A stretch of 64,000 nt of DNA, from assembly GCF_026212465.1 (NCBI RefSeq), contig NC_080055.1, forward strand, positions 23,774,291 through 23,838,290, given 5' to 3'. The notes below the pieces were generated by a model. The model was given only the letters and a program-made list of their open reading frames with translations, was not told the DNA's origin and made no database searches. This stretch comes from Amaranthus tricolor (taxonomy: Eukaryota; Streptophyta; Magnoliopsida; Caryophyllales; Amaranthaceae). Of the stretch, positions 52,055-64,000 are shown piece by piece. The stretch's first letter is position 1. Each line of letters starts with the position of its first letter. The position numbers were made by a program, and so were the translations under genes.

Positions 52055-52467
52055 AAATTTATCATTAAAAATAAAAAAAGTAATCATGATGATGTTCATC
52101 ACAATCTTACTTTCAGGCTTTGAACTTATAATCTGCAAATAAAAATCAAAAATTGACATATTTATAAGTGATAACATAACATGTAATAATATCTTAATTA
52201 GTACATTAATACTATATAAATTAGATTTATCAGTTTTATTTCAGCCCATTAACCCTGATATTACAATAAAGTTTTGTGAAAAGTTGTGCTTAATTCTCCT
52301 TCATGACAGTAATAAGTAGTAAAATACATTCTTAAATACTACGTGGACTTCTACCTTAAAAAATATGTAATATGGGTTAATGCAATTACACTTTTAAATT
52401 TAATTTACACTTAAATGTAATTTCATAGTAGAATTTTAATGTATTGCACAATACTTTTATACTTTTA
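52055..52467 (+). repeat. Direct repeat flanking the Helitron, copy 1
   Basis: About 410 bp that recurs in the same orientation at 59366-59795. Shared landmarks are TTTATCATTAAAAATAAAAA at the start, CTTACTTTCAGGCTTTGAAC, TTTATTTCAGCCCATTAACC and GTGAAAAGTTGTGCTTAATT. It stops exactly at the Helitron 3' terminus (52468). Confidence 0.85.
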
Positions 52468-52494
52468 CTAGATAGATACCCGTGTCATGCACGG
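52468..52494 (-). other. Helitron 3' terminus: hairpin plus CTAG
   Basis: On the minus strand, CCGTG-CATGA-CACGG forms a 5-bp stem. It is followed 10-12 bases later by the terminal CTAG, then T in the flank. This fits the Helitron rule (short hairpin, CTRR end, insertion between A and T). Confidence 0.85.
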
Positions 52495-52567
52495 AGATTA
52501 AAAAAAAATTTGAGTTAATTTTATACTTGTATTATAATTTTTATAAAGGTTATTAGTTAGTATTTTA

Positions 52568-52572
<5 letters not shown>

Positions 52573-52630
<58 letters not shown>
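52573..52630. repeat. (TA)n microsatellite, about 58 bp
   Basis: Pure alternating TA in the 3' untranslated part of the Helitron, about 80 bp inside its terminal hairpin. Confidence 0.95.
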
Positions 52631-52633
<3 letters not shown>

Positions 52634-52907
52634 GAATATTTAAAATTTTTGTTAAATAAAATTAGGAAAATAATAAATGGTAATACAAAATTTATTATTA
52701 ATAACTTAAGTTCGTTACAATAATTAAATAATTACAACTAAATCAAAATTTTTATTACAAAATGGACTTCATAACTTCAATATAGATCATCTTGTGACTA
52801 ACTTGTATGAAACACCCTGCAATATATATATTGATTAGTTATATTAATAATAAAACTATCAAAAGGAAATTACTTAAAGAATATGAACGCGTAATTTTTT
52901 ACCTCAT

Positions 52908-54160
52908 AAGTTTTGAAATACTTCTTTATATACCACATTGTCAGTAGACGACGACGACGACGTAGTTGTTTGATTATCTTTGTCAACAATAAGAATTTTA
53001 AGTCCTTTCTTACTTCTCACTCTTGATACGGCAACATAAAGTTGTCCATGACTGAATACAGGTTTAGGCTAAAACAATCCAACATGACTCAATAATTGTC
53101 CTTGACTTTTATTAATAGTCATCGCAAAACAAAGCCTCAAAGGAAATTGTCTTCTTTGAAGTCTAATTGGGAGCTGTGTGGTATCTGTTGGAGTCAATGT
53201 TATTCTTGGTATGAAAACCTTTTCTCCTTTATTGCATCCCGTAAGAATAGTTGCCTCGACAATGTGATCTCCAAGCTGGTTGACTACCGATCGTGTGCCA
53301 TTACACAATCCAGCTGATTGATCAATGTTTCTAAGCATCATAACAGGAGCACCAATCTTCAATTTCAGCTCATGATTTGGAAGGCCAGAGCACTTAATAC
53401 TGTTTAAGTACTCTACAGAAAAAGCATTGGCGTTAGACTCAAAACATCCATCTGCTTTACTTATAGAATCAGAACTTAAGTAAACCTTTTCGTCCCCAGG
53501 TAATAATGAAAGAACATATTCATTCACTTTTCCAACAATACCATTTGTAGGACAAAGTATGGCCCTTTCTTGAAAAAAGTTTGTGTCACTTAAGTTCTCC
53601 TGTATGGATGGATATGTACTTTCAACTATGGCACCAATAGGATCTACAACATCCTTAATGAGAAATTGATTAGGAATATCAATAATGGCTTCTCCATCAT
53701 TAGGTTCGCCTAGTATGCCATCACCAAATCTTGAATGTGCAGTTCTTCCTCCTGGCAGTAATAGAGAAGCAATACCACTTAAAGCAACAGGAAGGACAAT
53801 ATCCCCTTTTGATCGAATAGCTGCACACAAAGTTCTCCACATAAATGTTTTACCGGTTCCGCCATGCCCATAAAGGAAAAAAACACCACCTTTATTATCA
53901 TTCATAGCCTGCATAATATCATCATATATGATCCGTTGTTCAGCAGTTAAACATTGAAATAACTACTCATGCTCTATGCATAGTGCTTCTCTATCATAAC
54001 TTAACTCATCAGCTATGAGTCTATTAAAACTATCCTGAATTATTAATTCATCTGGAAGTAACTCATTGCTATAATTGCGTAGTGAACAACCATTATTCTG
54101 CAGAATCTTCTCTATATCAACTAATGCATAGCATTTCAATTGTTCATCACCAAGCTTCAA
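52908..54160 (-). pseudogene. Helitron PIF1-like helicase domain with an internal deletion
   Basis: Reads DLKLGDEQLKCYALVDIEKI (54160 side), a stop near 53962, then ALTAEQR-type LTAEQRIIYDDIMQAMND and Walker A GHGGTGKT (about 53848-53871). It continues ALSGIASLLLPGGRTAHSRF and then jumps straight to GDGILGEPNDGE. In the family roughly 120 residues lie between these, including the Walker B motif (DEAPM) and the GDFRQ motif. After the junction come ILCPTNGIVGKVNEYVLSLL, GAPVMMLRN, LCNGTR and AMTINKSQGQ. A TAG at about 53069-53071 precedes the last motif, LYVAVSRV, and the frame ends near 52908. Without motifs II and III it cannot hydrolyse ATP. Confidence 0.9.
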
Positions 54161-54539
54161 ATCTGCAATTATTAATTATAAATTAGTATAATATTTAATG
54201 GTTAAACATGATTAATAAAAGCTATTTGTTAATTAAATTAAATAATTAAAAAAATTACCGGGAAATCGAAGTATCATGTGTTGCCTATATAGTACATCTT
54301 CTGAAAGCACATGCCATGTACAGTTCCAAACAAATTCAGGTCTAGATATACTATTAGACATAAGCAAAATGGCAAATAATTTTCTTAAGTAGTGTGCAGA
54401 TCCCCAAAAACTTCCCTCCAATATACCATCTATATATTCTTTATCATCATCTAACAAACCAATTGCATAGCAAGCATCTTTAAATGTAGGGTAGAGAACA
54501 CCATTTATGGTACGAATATCTTCAAAACTTGTTGGGCCC
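54161..54539 (-). pseudogene. Helitron coding remnant between Rep and helicase
   Basis: Minus-strand frame about 54457-54233 (LDDDKEYIDGILEGSFWGSA, then LRKLFAILLMSNSISRPEFV and WHVLSEDVLYRQ) is the standard plant Helitron linker between Rep and helicase. An intron-like AT-rich gap follows at 54165-54245. The part before it is out of frame with the Rep segment. Confidence 0.8.
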
Positions 54540-56100
54540 TTAACATAGTTCAGAAGGTGCGTAAGTAATATCGTTCACCACATCCTGGAGACACATGATA
54601 AAGTATACCGATAGAAAAACCTCTCTTACGAATGGTCCACTCATGCTCTTTTCTCTTCCAAACAAATTTCCCCGGAAATTCAAAATACCGAAGTTCTCTA
54701 GCTTCTTCAAATCTAGAATTACATTCCATCCAAGCCAAAAACATTGACTTATCAACCAAAGGTTTATTCAAGACATTTTCAATTGTTTCATTTTCATTGA
54801 ACACAACAGTTTGTTCTCCTGGTAGGTGAAAATTCAATCTCTCAACAGAAGGAAGCCTATAGTGAATCTCAAAGGTAAAAATTCTCCAAATAGCCTCACA
54901 AGCCGAAACATAACGACAATCATAATATTCTTTGATCTCGTCAATAGTATTAACATTGGCATTCTCATTTCGTTTCCTAACTAATCCTGCTGTTACTCTA
55001 TCATTACCCTTATTAATGTACTTGAATAAATATTTGATTGCCCGAGACTGATTGCACCACTCTACATTTATGTGTGCTTGATATTTCAAAAGTAAAGTAG
55101 GGTTATAAGGAACAACAAAACGATTATCAATCGACACATTGTTTTTGTCCACAGTAGCCCCCTTATCCCTTTTCCTGTACACAGGATATCCTTCATCACT
55201 TAGTACTGTAGTATTGTTGAATTGTTTTGGATATATTTTACTACAGCTTCTATCTCTCATACACTGTGAATTTAAATTTAAAGTACCACATGGACCATGT
55301 ATCATAAAATCTTTTACATTCTCGTACAAAATGGGAAAAAGATTTTTATCTGGAATCTCTGCAGATATTATGTTGTCTATATCTTCTATTCTTGGAATTT
55401 TATCGTCTCGATGTAGAAATAATACAATGTGTGCATGTGGTAGTCCTCTTTTTTGAAATTCAACACTATAGACAACTGCAGATAAATTAAAATTAGAAGC
55501 ATGTTAAATAAATTAAATCTTCTTCAATATTTATCTATAAAATAAGCGAAGCAAAGTAAGTAACTAACCTGCATTGGCTTTGCCAAACAAACTTCCTTTT
55601 GTAATATCTTTCAACAATTGGTCCAATTTAAGCTTGAATACTCGACAAAGTATATCTGGTCTATCTTCAGGATGCAAATTCCTCTTCTTAACTAATCTAG
55701 ATATTTCAGGCCATTTGGAATTACATGTGAATGTAATGAACAGGTCCGGATATCCATATATCTTGCAAATTCCCATAGCATCATGATATAGTTCAGTCAT
55801 AAAACGATCACCTCCATGGAATGTAGATGGTAACACAACACGACGACCAGTATTAGATAAATCTGGAATACCCTTAGAATTCGAATCAAGCAGACTATTA
55901 TAATTTTCAGCCCTTAATAGCGTTTGAGTTTTATGGACAAAAATAGCCTTTCTGATTCAATCATTGTCCACCCATCAACAATAAACTGTTGAAATAATTT
56001 TTCAGATCGTAAAATTGTATCTGCTTCATTTTCCCTATCCATCAGTCTATAGGCAAACCATTCACGCATGGTTAATTTGATCCTTTAATTAGAATTCGAT
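54540..56100 (-). pseudogene. Helitron Rep region (Helitron-like N and HUH Rep)
   Basis: Segment 55836-55564 (LPSTFHGGDRFMTELYHDAM, then FITFTCNSKWPEI and RPDILCRVFKLKLDQLL) is the Helitron-like N domain. After a short intron (about 55484-55563) comes VEFQKRGLPHAHIVLFLHRD, with the metal-binding HUH motif HAH (about 55430-55438). Then 55329-54550 has CSKIYPKQF, the two-tyrosine motif KYLFKYINKG (about 55008-55035), and CRYVSACEAIWRIF. HUH and both tyrosines are present, so the nicking site itself is intact. Frame breaks flank the segment: a shift near 55940 and a stop near 54548. Confidence 0.9.
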
Positions 56101-56525
56101 GAAGAGTAAGACTCCAATCCTCTATGATTTATACCAATTCTATACCCATCTTCTCCATATACAAAAATTAAGGGATATTGTAAAGCTAGATATGAAGGGT
56201 GCAACTCACTAACACGCTTCAATAATCCACTTCGATTCTCAATAATTATGTCCCTCTCTTCACACGAACTACCAATATCTTCTACAATAAGGGCAGCTAC
56301 TTCAAATGCAGATGGCATATTATATATCCTACCATCTGTAGCTCTTTTCCCAATCAACTTTAATTGAATGTTAACCTCATTATTCAAGTTAATTCTGTCT
56401 CTTGCCATTCTGTATACCTTAGCATACGGGTTAAATTCATCAATCATTTGTTTTAATTCTTCCAACAAAACATCATCAAATTCCTTCGTAGTTTCAGAAC
56501 TGAAATGAATGGTCAAAAAATACAT
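56085..56525 (-). pseudogene. Helitron N-terminal region segment
   Basis: Open for 146 codons (EFDDVLLEELKQMIDEFNPY, MARDRINLNNEVNIQLKLIG, ALQYPLIFVYGEDGYRIGI), matching the part that precedes the Helitron-like N domain in plant Helitrons. It ends in a stop at 56085, where intact relatives continue into the MREWFAYRL segment, which is readable next to it in another frame. Confidence 0.85.
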
Positions 56526-56581
56526 TAATATATTTTACTTAAACATAAATTATAATAATAAAAAAATAATTTATTGTAAAT

Positions 56582-57857
<1,276 letters not shown>

Positions 57858-59365
57858 TGTACAAATGTGATAAAAATATTAGATATAAAATATAATTCAT
57901 AAACATTAAAAATTATATTTTATATTTAATTTATAAGCTAAAATGTACTCTTTTTTATTCATTATTATTATCACGTTTGATTTTTGAACAATATTTATCA
58001 ATCACTCTTACACCATCCTTAACAATGATCCAATTATAAAGGTTATGAAACTATTTATTTATTTCCCCTCTCCTAAAGATCATCTTTTAATCTATTTTTA
58101 TTAAAAGTAATTTTTTTTAACATGTAATCATCTTTATTTTAAAAGTCCCATCTAATTCTTGTCAAACGATTGCTCAACTGATAATAGCTTACTCTTTGAC
58201 GTCTTTAGTTAAAATATAGTCAAATGTGATTTAAGTTAAGTCTTATTGATGAAAATTTTATTATTTTAATAATATTTACTCAAGTACAATCAATGATATT
58301 TAAGATTAAATAATAAATTGACGAATATGTCAAAATCAAATAACACAAAAATAGCGAGTAACTGGAAATAGTAAAGTTTAATATTATTCGACTCATCTAA
58401 ATTTAATTTTTATTAATAACAATTTTTTTTATAGTTTTAAATAATCTCCAATTACAGTTATTAACAATTTATAAATAGTAGTTTTCTGATATTTGTACAA
58501 AAATACATTTATAATCAAGTATAAATAATGATATTTAAGATTAAAATAATTAATTGACAAATATGTCAAAATCAAATAAGACAATAATAATGGATAAGAG
58601 AAAATAACAAAGTGTGATATTATTTGATTCGTCTAGATTTAATTTTTATTAATACAATTTTTTACAATATTAAATTATCTCCAATTATAAATATTACTAA
58701 TTTAAACAATATATTGATTTGTGTATAAAATAAATGAAAAAACAATAACAGAAAAGAGCGGGTAAAACAAAAGTAAAAACCATTCATATAATATGGCATT
58801 AGAAAACAATGGGCCAAAAACACGTTCCAATACCACTTTGTTCTTTCAAGTCATGATGATTTTGTGTTGCGAAATGGTATTAGAGTAAATGCATAAGTTA
58901 TGTGTATGGCATTTGTCAGTTTAATTGTAATGCACTTGCACAACTTTTAACTCATCTCTTTCATTTGCCATTTCTAAACTCCAATTTTTTTCTCTTTCTA
59001 ACCATTCAAAAATTCTCTCTTAGTATCTAAGACTTTTATGTAGTTTTTACTGGTTTTTCAAGTCAGATTGAAAAAAATAAATAAGTTTATCTTTCAATTT
59101 TAATAAAATCACCGGTATTTTTCTTCTCTAAAAATGTCTTAATTGATTTGTCTAGATATATCTTACAAAAAACTAAGTCGATTTATTATTTTTTATGTAG
59201 AAAATTATTTTTTGTAGTAGATTTTTGATAAATTAGTTTAACATGTGATAATATGAGTCAATCCTTTATATTTTATAACATTCAATCTAGTTTATTTTAA
59301 ACGATTTCGAAAATACTAAACGATTTTATCCTTTGATTTTTATAAAATTATTTATTTTTTTTGTT
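57858..59365. other. Upstream region of the Helitron gene, with a tandem repeat
   Basis: Non-coding AT-rich DNA that must contain the Helitron promoter and probably its 5' end. It includes a two-unit tandem repeat (58271-58710, listed separately). No transposon terminus or host gene was recognised. Confidence 0.4.
58271..58710. repeat. Two-unit tandem repeat, period about 242 bp
   Basis: Unit 1 begins near 58271 (CAAGTACAATCAATGATATT) and unit 2 near 58513 (CAAGTATAAATAATGATATT). Both then carry AAATATGTCAAAATCAAATA-type sequence, TTAATTTTTATTAATA and ATCTCCAATTA. Moderately diverged. Similar arrays occur in some Helitron 5' regions, but the function is unknown. Confidence 0.7.
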
Positions 59366-59795
59366 TGAAAATTTATCATTAAAAATAAAAAAGTAATCAT
59401 GATGAAGTTTACATTACAATCTTACTTTCAGGCTTTGAACTTGTAATCTGCAAATAAAAATAAAAAATTAACATATTTATAAGGGATAACATAACATGTA
59501 ATAATATCTTAATACATTAATATTATATAAATTAGATTTATCAGTTTTATTTCAGCCCATTAACCCTGATACTACAATAAAGTTTTGTGAAAAGTTGTGC
59601 TTAATTCTCCTTTATGACAATATTAAGTAGTAAAATACATTCTTAAATATTACGTGGACTTCTACCTTACAAAATATGTACTATGTGTTAATTTAAATTT
59701 AATTTAACACAATTACACTTTTAAATTTAATTTATATTTAAATGTAATTTCATAGTAGAACTTTAATATATTGCACATACTTTTACTTTTATGTG
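59366..59795 (+). repeat. Direct repeat flanking the Helitron, copy 2
   Basis: Same sequence as 52055-52467 with scattered changes. Unlike copy 1 it continues past the point where the Helitron interrupts the first copy (CTTTTATGTGTCACC here; CTTTTA then CTAG there), so it provides an uninterrupted version of the target. Confidence 0.85.
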
Positions 59796-59987
59796 TCACC
59801 AAATTTGGTGGGGACTTCAAAGAAGAAATAAAAATAAATATTGAGAATTATTTAAGTGAATTGTAACTATTAACAACGGAGGAAGTATTATAGAGGAGTA
59901 GGAAATGAAAAGGTAAAAGAATTTGAAAATTACAAAAAAATAAATTTAACTGATATAATAAAAAAGGAATATACTATAGTGATCTAT
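59796..59987. other. Spacer between direct repeat and solo LTR
   Basis: AT-rich; begins with a perfect short palindrome CACCAAATTTGGTG (59807-59820) and has a CGGAGGAAGTA motif (59878-59888) like a Stowaway terminus without a partner. Confidence 0.35.
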
Positions 59988-60257
59988 TGAACACCCCAAG
60001 ATTTTCTGACGTCATTAATTAATATTTTAATGACTTTTAGGAATTTTATAATTATATTAAATCAATTTAGAAGTAGTTTTAATAAATCACTTTTATATAC
60101 GACTTTAAATATTAACATATAATTATATTAAAAATACGGTTGCGACCTCTAAAATAAAGAGGTTCGAATCAAAATTATTATTTTATTTATACGTGTGAGT
60201 ACACAAAGGTGACTCTCTTAGTTGAGTCTCGCAAAAAAATTAATCTAGATTAAATAA

Positions 60258-60293
<36 letters not shown>

Positions 60294-63112
60294 GGGCATG
60301 ACACCCTTGATGCCCCAAAACTAGCCGTCACTTCCATCCCTTCTCCCTCTCCTCTTCTCTCAATCCCCTCTCCCTCACGGCTCACAAAACCACCAGCTGC
60401 CGCCTCCTCCGTGACCACCAGCACCAGCAGCAGGCAACGTTTCCCTTCCCCTGCAGCAGCCAGACACGCCTTCCCTTCTCCCTCACTCCTCACGGTAGCA
60501 GTAGCGCCGCTTCCCCACCAGCAGCTAGGCTACGTCGTGCAGCCCGTGGTCAGCAGCTAGGCTGCGTTTGGACCCTTCAACCACCACAACCTTCATCCAA
60601 CTCTTCACCATTTTTTTTACTAGTTTGAACTTTGTAAGCCATCTCCTCTTATCCCATTTGATTCTTCTTATTTTCAATTAAAAGTTTTATGAAGTTTATG
60701 AGTGTGATGTTGATTTTTGTGTTATTTTCATTGAATCTTTTTGTGGGTAAGAGTGTGATTGATGAATGGAACATATTTATGACTTAGGGTTTGAAGTATG
60801 ATTAGAAATTATGAGTTGTATGTTGGTTATGTGTTAGTTTCTTTGAATCTTACTATTGAGTAATAATTAAAGGTGTTATCTTTGAGATTAGAAATGGTGT
60901 GGGCTTTCATGTTATATTTTGCTGGTGTATTAGTTTTATTGATTCTTGCTATGAATAATGGTTAAAAGTGTCATCTTTGAACATGAAACATGAAAGGACT
61001 AGGGTTTGAATTTAGAGATGAAATCACTAATAATGTGTGTTTATACTATATTTTGGTGGTGTGATGATTGATTAAATAACCTTAAAAGTTGTTTTAAGAC
61101 CGAGTCGATTGGTTATTGTTGTGATAATTAGTAATGGTGATGATTTTAGTTGACTATGAAAGTGATTTTGATTGATTAAATTGGGAATAATAGTTACTAA
61201 TTGTTGTAGTTTGATTGTTGTGAATTACAAATACCCTTATTAGGTTGTTATTGAAGTTATAGATACATGATATTAGTAAGCCAAGAGCATAATGTCAACT
61301 TATCGTTGATGGTTGCTAAAGTAATTTGTCGTGTTGTTTTGACTATATTTCTTAATAGTTTTGGAGAATGTAACAAATGCTATCCCGATACGATAACTCT
61401 AAGATTTGCCTTATCGTTATATTAATGTTATATTAAAATTGTAAGATTTAGTTGTGATTAGTTATTTTTGGGTAACGGGAGCCGATATGCTCAAAATTAG
61501 TTAATGTAAAGAAACAATTCACACATACTTCTACTTTAAATTGATGGAAAGACTTATGTTGTGTTGAGTTGATGATTTTGACTTGTATTGAATGAGTTGT
61601 GTGCGTGCTAGAGTCATCGGAAACTCATGTTGAATGGGTGATAACTTTGGTATTTAGTTTGGTATGTCAAAGTAGTTAAGGGAACTTATTAGTTCTACTC
61701 ATAACTTATATAGGTGCCCATTTCGTAAGTGGAAATTAGAGCCTTAGGTGGGGTGATTTTGTGACTTTTGATCGTGCGGTGACGCTTACAGGTACGTACA
61801 CGTGGTAACTAACCCTTAAATGCAATTTGCTTTTAGACATTATTGTTTATTGTGATAGTATGCATTGTATCGAAACTATGAGGTATTAGTGAGTACACTT
61901 TATATGAAGAGCTATCGACTATGAAATCCTTGCGCTTAGAATAGTTTAGAGAATGAGATTGTTAATAGAAGGCGGGAACCACCCCCTTATTTATTTAAGA
62001 ATTAGATTATGCCTTAATTGGAGTTAGAATGACTCCTTTATAGGTGAATTTCATATTTTGTTGAGTGGCTCAGTGGGTTTTGGCGTGCTGCTATCTCAGG
62101 GCGCTTATTAATAGTCGAAAGTGGAAGTTATTCCCATCTGATAAAGTATTAGATTATGATTAGCTGGCGTGACTCAACTGGATTATGTCCGATTGATTTA
62201 GTAGTCCTCTAGGTGAGGTTCGACGGGACCACCGTAAGGGGGGTATGAGCGTGCTTGGGTCATTGGGCGTCGGATGGCTGATACCGCCCCTTGACCGAGG
62301 TGTTACAATGCGGGCCTTGCAAACCCCAATATGGTGGCCTCTTCACTGGTTTAGTACCCCAGTGTGTTAGTTTTTCCCGAAGGTAGGACCCGAGAGGGTC
62401 AGCTGGAGGGGGAATGAGCTCATACTTTGCCATGGACGCCGGATGGCCGATAACGCCCTTGGCTGTGTCACTATGCCAGGAAGTAGAGAAAGATTCACGG
62501 ATAGAAAGTTATTCAGTGATAGAAAGTTTATTCATTGATCGAAAATTATTTAATGATAGAAGGTTCATTCTTTGATAGAAAGCTTACACATTGATAGAAC
62601 GTTTACTCATTGAAAGAATATTTACTCATTGAAAGAACTTCTACTTATTGATTTTATAGCTCTTGTTATCTTTTGTAAGCTTTAGTTGTATATGTTTTGT
62701 TATGAGGCCTTGTGTCCTCCCTTGTATATTTGTATTTCCGCTGCGTAGTTTATAACTCTGTATGGTTTTAAGGAATTAAGTTTTTTTTTTTTTTTTTAAC
62801 GCAAACGTAGACACTGGAACCACGATCCATGCTTGGCATGTTGATTTGAGAAGCCGGCGACGAATCATTCCACCGTGGAGATTTTAAAGGCAATGGTGCC
62901 TTAGATTAGTTTAATGTTTTTATATTGCTAATTGCTCTACCGCATGTCCGATTTTTAGAAGAGATGTTGCCGAAATTTCCACGCACCTTTTTAAAGTTAA
63001 TATTTAACATTAATCCAAATTCTTTTCCTTTTGTTTTATGTAACACCCGAATTTCCTCCCGTCTTTTACGGTTTTGGTTTTGTTTAGGGGTCGGAAATTC
63101 AGGGGTGTTACA
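59988..63112 (+). mobile_element. Solo-LTR-like element, family 1 copy 2
   Basis: TGAACACCCC at the start (one base short of the TGTAACACCCC of copy 1) and GGGGTGTTACA at the end, flanked by TCTAT on both sides (59983-59987, 63113-63117), a perfect 5-bp target duplication. 3125 bp. Homologous to 24743-28371 plus 37491-37540; the match is closest from about 61660 to 62620. It lacks about 560 bp near 62650 relative to copy 1 and has an AAT microsatellite (60257-60290) where copy 1 has AAAT repeats. No gag or pol, so it probably arose by recombination between two LTRs. The Pro/Ser/Ala-rich open frames in its CT-rich leader (60300-60600) are not conserved genes. Confidence 0.9.
63039..63112. repeat. 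74 bp inverted repeat at the LTR 3' end
   Basis: TGTAACACCC-GAATTTCC at the left pairs with GGAAATTC-A-GGGGTGTTACA at the right, enclosing a TTTTACGGTTTTGG-type centre. The same arrangement exists in copy 1 (28344 onward and 37497-37540), where the gypsy element inserted in its centre. The arms duplicate the LTR terminus itself. Confidence 0.7.
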
Positions 63113-64000
63113 TCTATGGCTTATTAAAAGGTCGTCTATCTATTATGGCGAACTAAATTATCTTCCCTCAGTGACTGAAGCTTGAGTTAGGGATCAAAGT
63201 CATCTGTAAAGTTCTCTCTCTACCATCTTTTGTTTAGGTTTTAGTTTTATTGAATATTTTTGTATGAAATTTGGGAGTTTGCTAAATTTGATTAGTTGAA
63301 TTTTGGTTATTATAGAGGTTTTATCCATGTTTGATTCGTTTAAGATGTTGAGTTTTTCAAAATCGGTCACGATTTGGATTTAGCAGATGTTTAATCGTAA
63401 AGACAGTTGATAGGAGTAATTATTCTCAGTGAAATTATATAGTTAATTTATGTTCATTGTTTTGCTACCTCTTGGAGTAATTTATGTTCTTTTTAGTACT
63501 TCATTTCAATCGTCACCAAGTAATATTAGGTTTTATGAAAAAGTATATATTTCTTCGGCTTGTCTAACATATGCCACAAGGCATAGTTTAAGGAAATATT
63601 AAATACCTTCATCTACCAACTTTATTCAAGGATTCCTTTATTTATTTTTTGTTTACTTACTTTAATTAATGTATATATGAAATTATTATTTCCTAAAGCA
63701 TATTTAAGAGAATAAAAGTAAATTCATAAAAGAATTTAATGCTCTTAATGGCATAGGTTAGAAAAACCCATATTTCTATAATGAGTTTCCATGTAGTACA
63801 GAATTATGATATAATGATGAGCTCCAACTGTTTGATGAAATGCGTGAAAGTAAAATAGAGAAATTGTAATTGTTCTTTCATGTAAAAATGTTGAGGAATT
63901 CTAATTGTTGTAAACATCAGATTGATCAATGTTTTTGTTTTGTTTACGATAAAAATTCTTCTTCATTTTACACTGTATATGAAACCACATGTAAAATGTT
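63113..64000. other. Right-end region, unassigned
   Basis: Non-repetitive looking AT-rich DNA. A TTCTCTCTCTACC leader-like stretch near 63212 followed by TTTTGTTTAG might be the 5' part of a gene lying to the right, but no start codon context or homologous protein was recognised. Confidence 0.3.

Overview
The window is nuclear DNA of a flowering plant, most likely a eudicot. It is AT-rich and has plant-type GT..AG introns, three recognisable plant host genes and a large share of plant transposons. The LTR and plant-mobile-domain repeats would suit the Caryophyllales (spinach, beet, quinoa relatives), but that is a weak inference.

Host genes. (1) 1.8-5.2 kb, plus strand: a LAZ1-like DUF300 membrane protein in eight coding exons. 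(2) 5.9-18.6 kb, minus strand, converging on the first: a VIT/von Willebrand A protein of 758 residues, which I could reassemble in frame from 13 exons. It has an intact metal-binding motif and a cysteine-rich tail. Its introns hold a dead LINE, a tandem duplication and a 1.2 kb foldback repeat. (3) 43.3-49.1 kb, minus strand: a trichome-birefringence-like (TBL) wall-polysaccharide O-acetyltransferase of 439 residues from four exons.

Nested transposons, 23.1-40.4 kb. A Mutator-like element (MULE) with long terminal inverted repeats and subterminal hairpins carries a truncated MuDR transposase fused head-to-tail to a plant mobile domain (PMD) gene. A 3.7 kb solo-LTR-like element (target duplication ACCTG) landed exactly in a splice donor of the PMD gene. 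That element was later split by a 9.1 kb Ty3/gypsy chromovirus with an extra acidic ORF upstream of gag. The host DNA between these parts joins cleanly once the inserts are removed in order.

Right end. 52.5-57.9 kb holds a decayed autonomous-type Helitron on the minus strand. It has an HUH Rep and a PIF1-like helicase that has lost its Walker B region, and ends in a hairpin plus CTAG. A 0.4 kb direct repeat lies on both sides of it. At 60.0-63.1 kb is a second member of the solo-LTR family with a perfect 5-bp duplication (TCTAT). No host gene could be assigned in 49.1-52 kb or 63.1-64 kb.

The host genes look functional from their intact spliced frames. All transposon genes carry stops, frameshifts or deletions. 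The most unusual structures are the transposase-PMD MULE, the gypsy element with the extra ORF, and the intronic foldback. Splice sites were placed by eye using GT/AG, frame continuity and family similarity.
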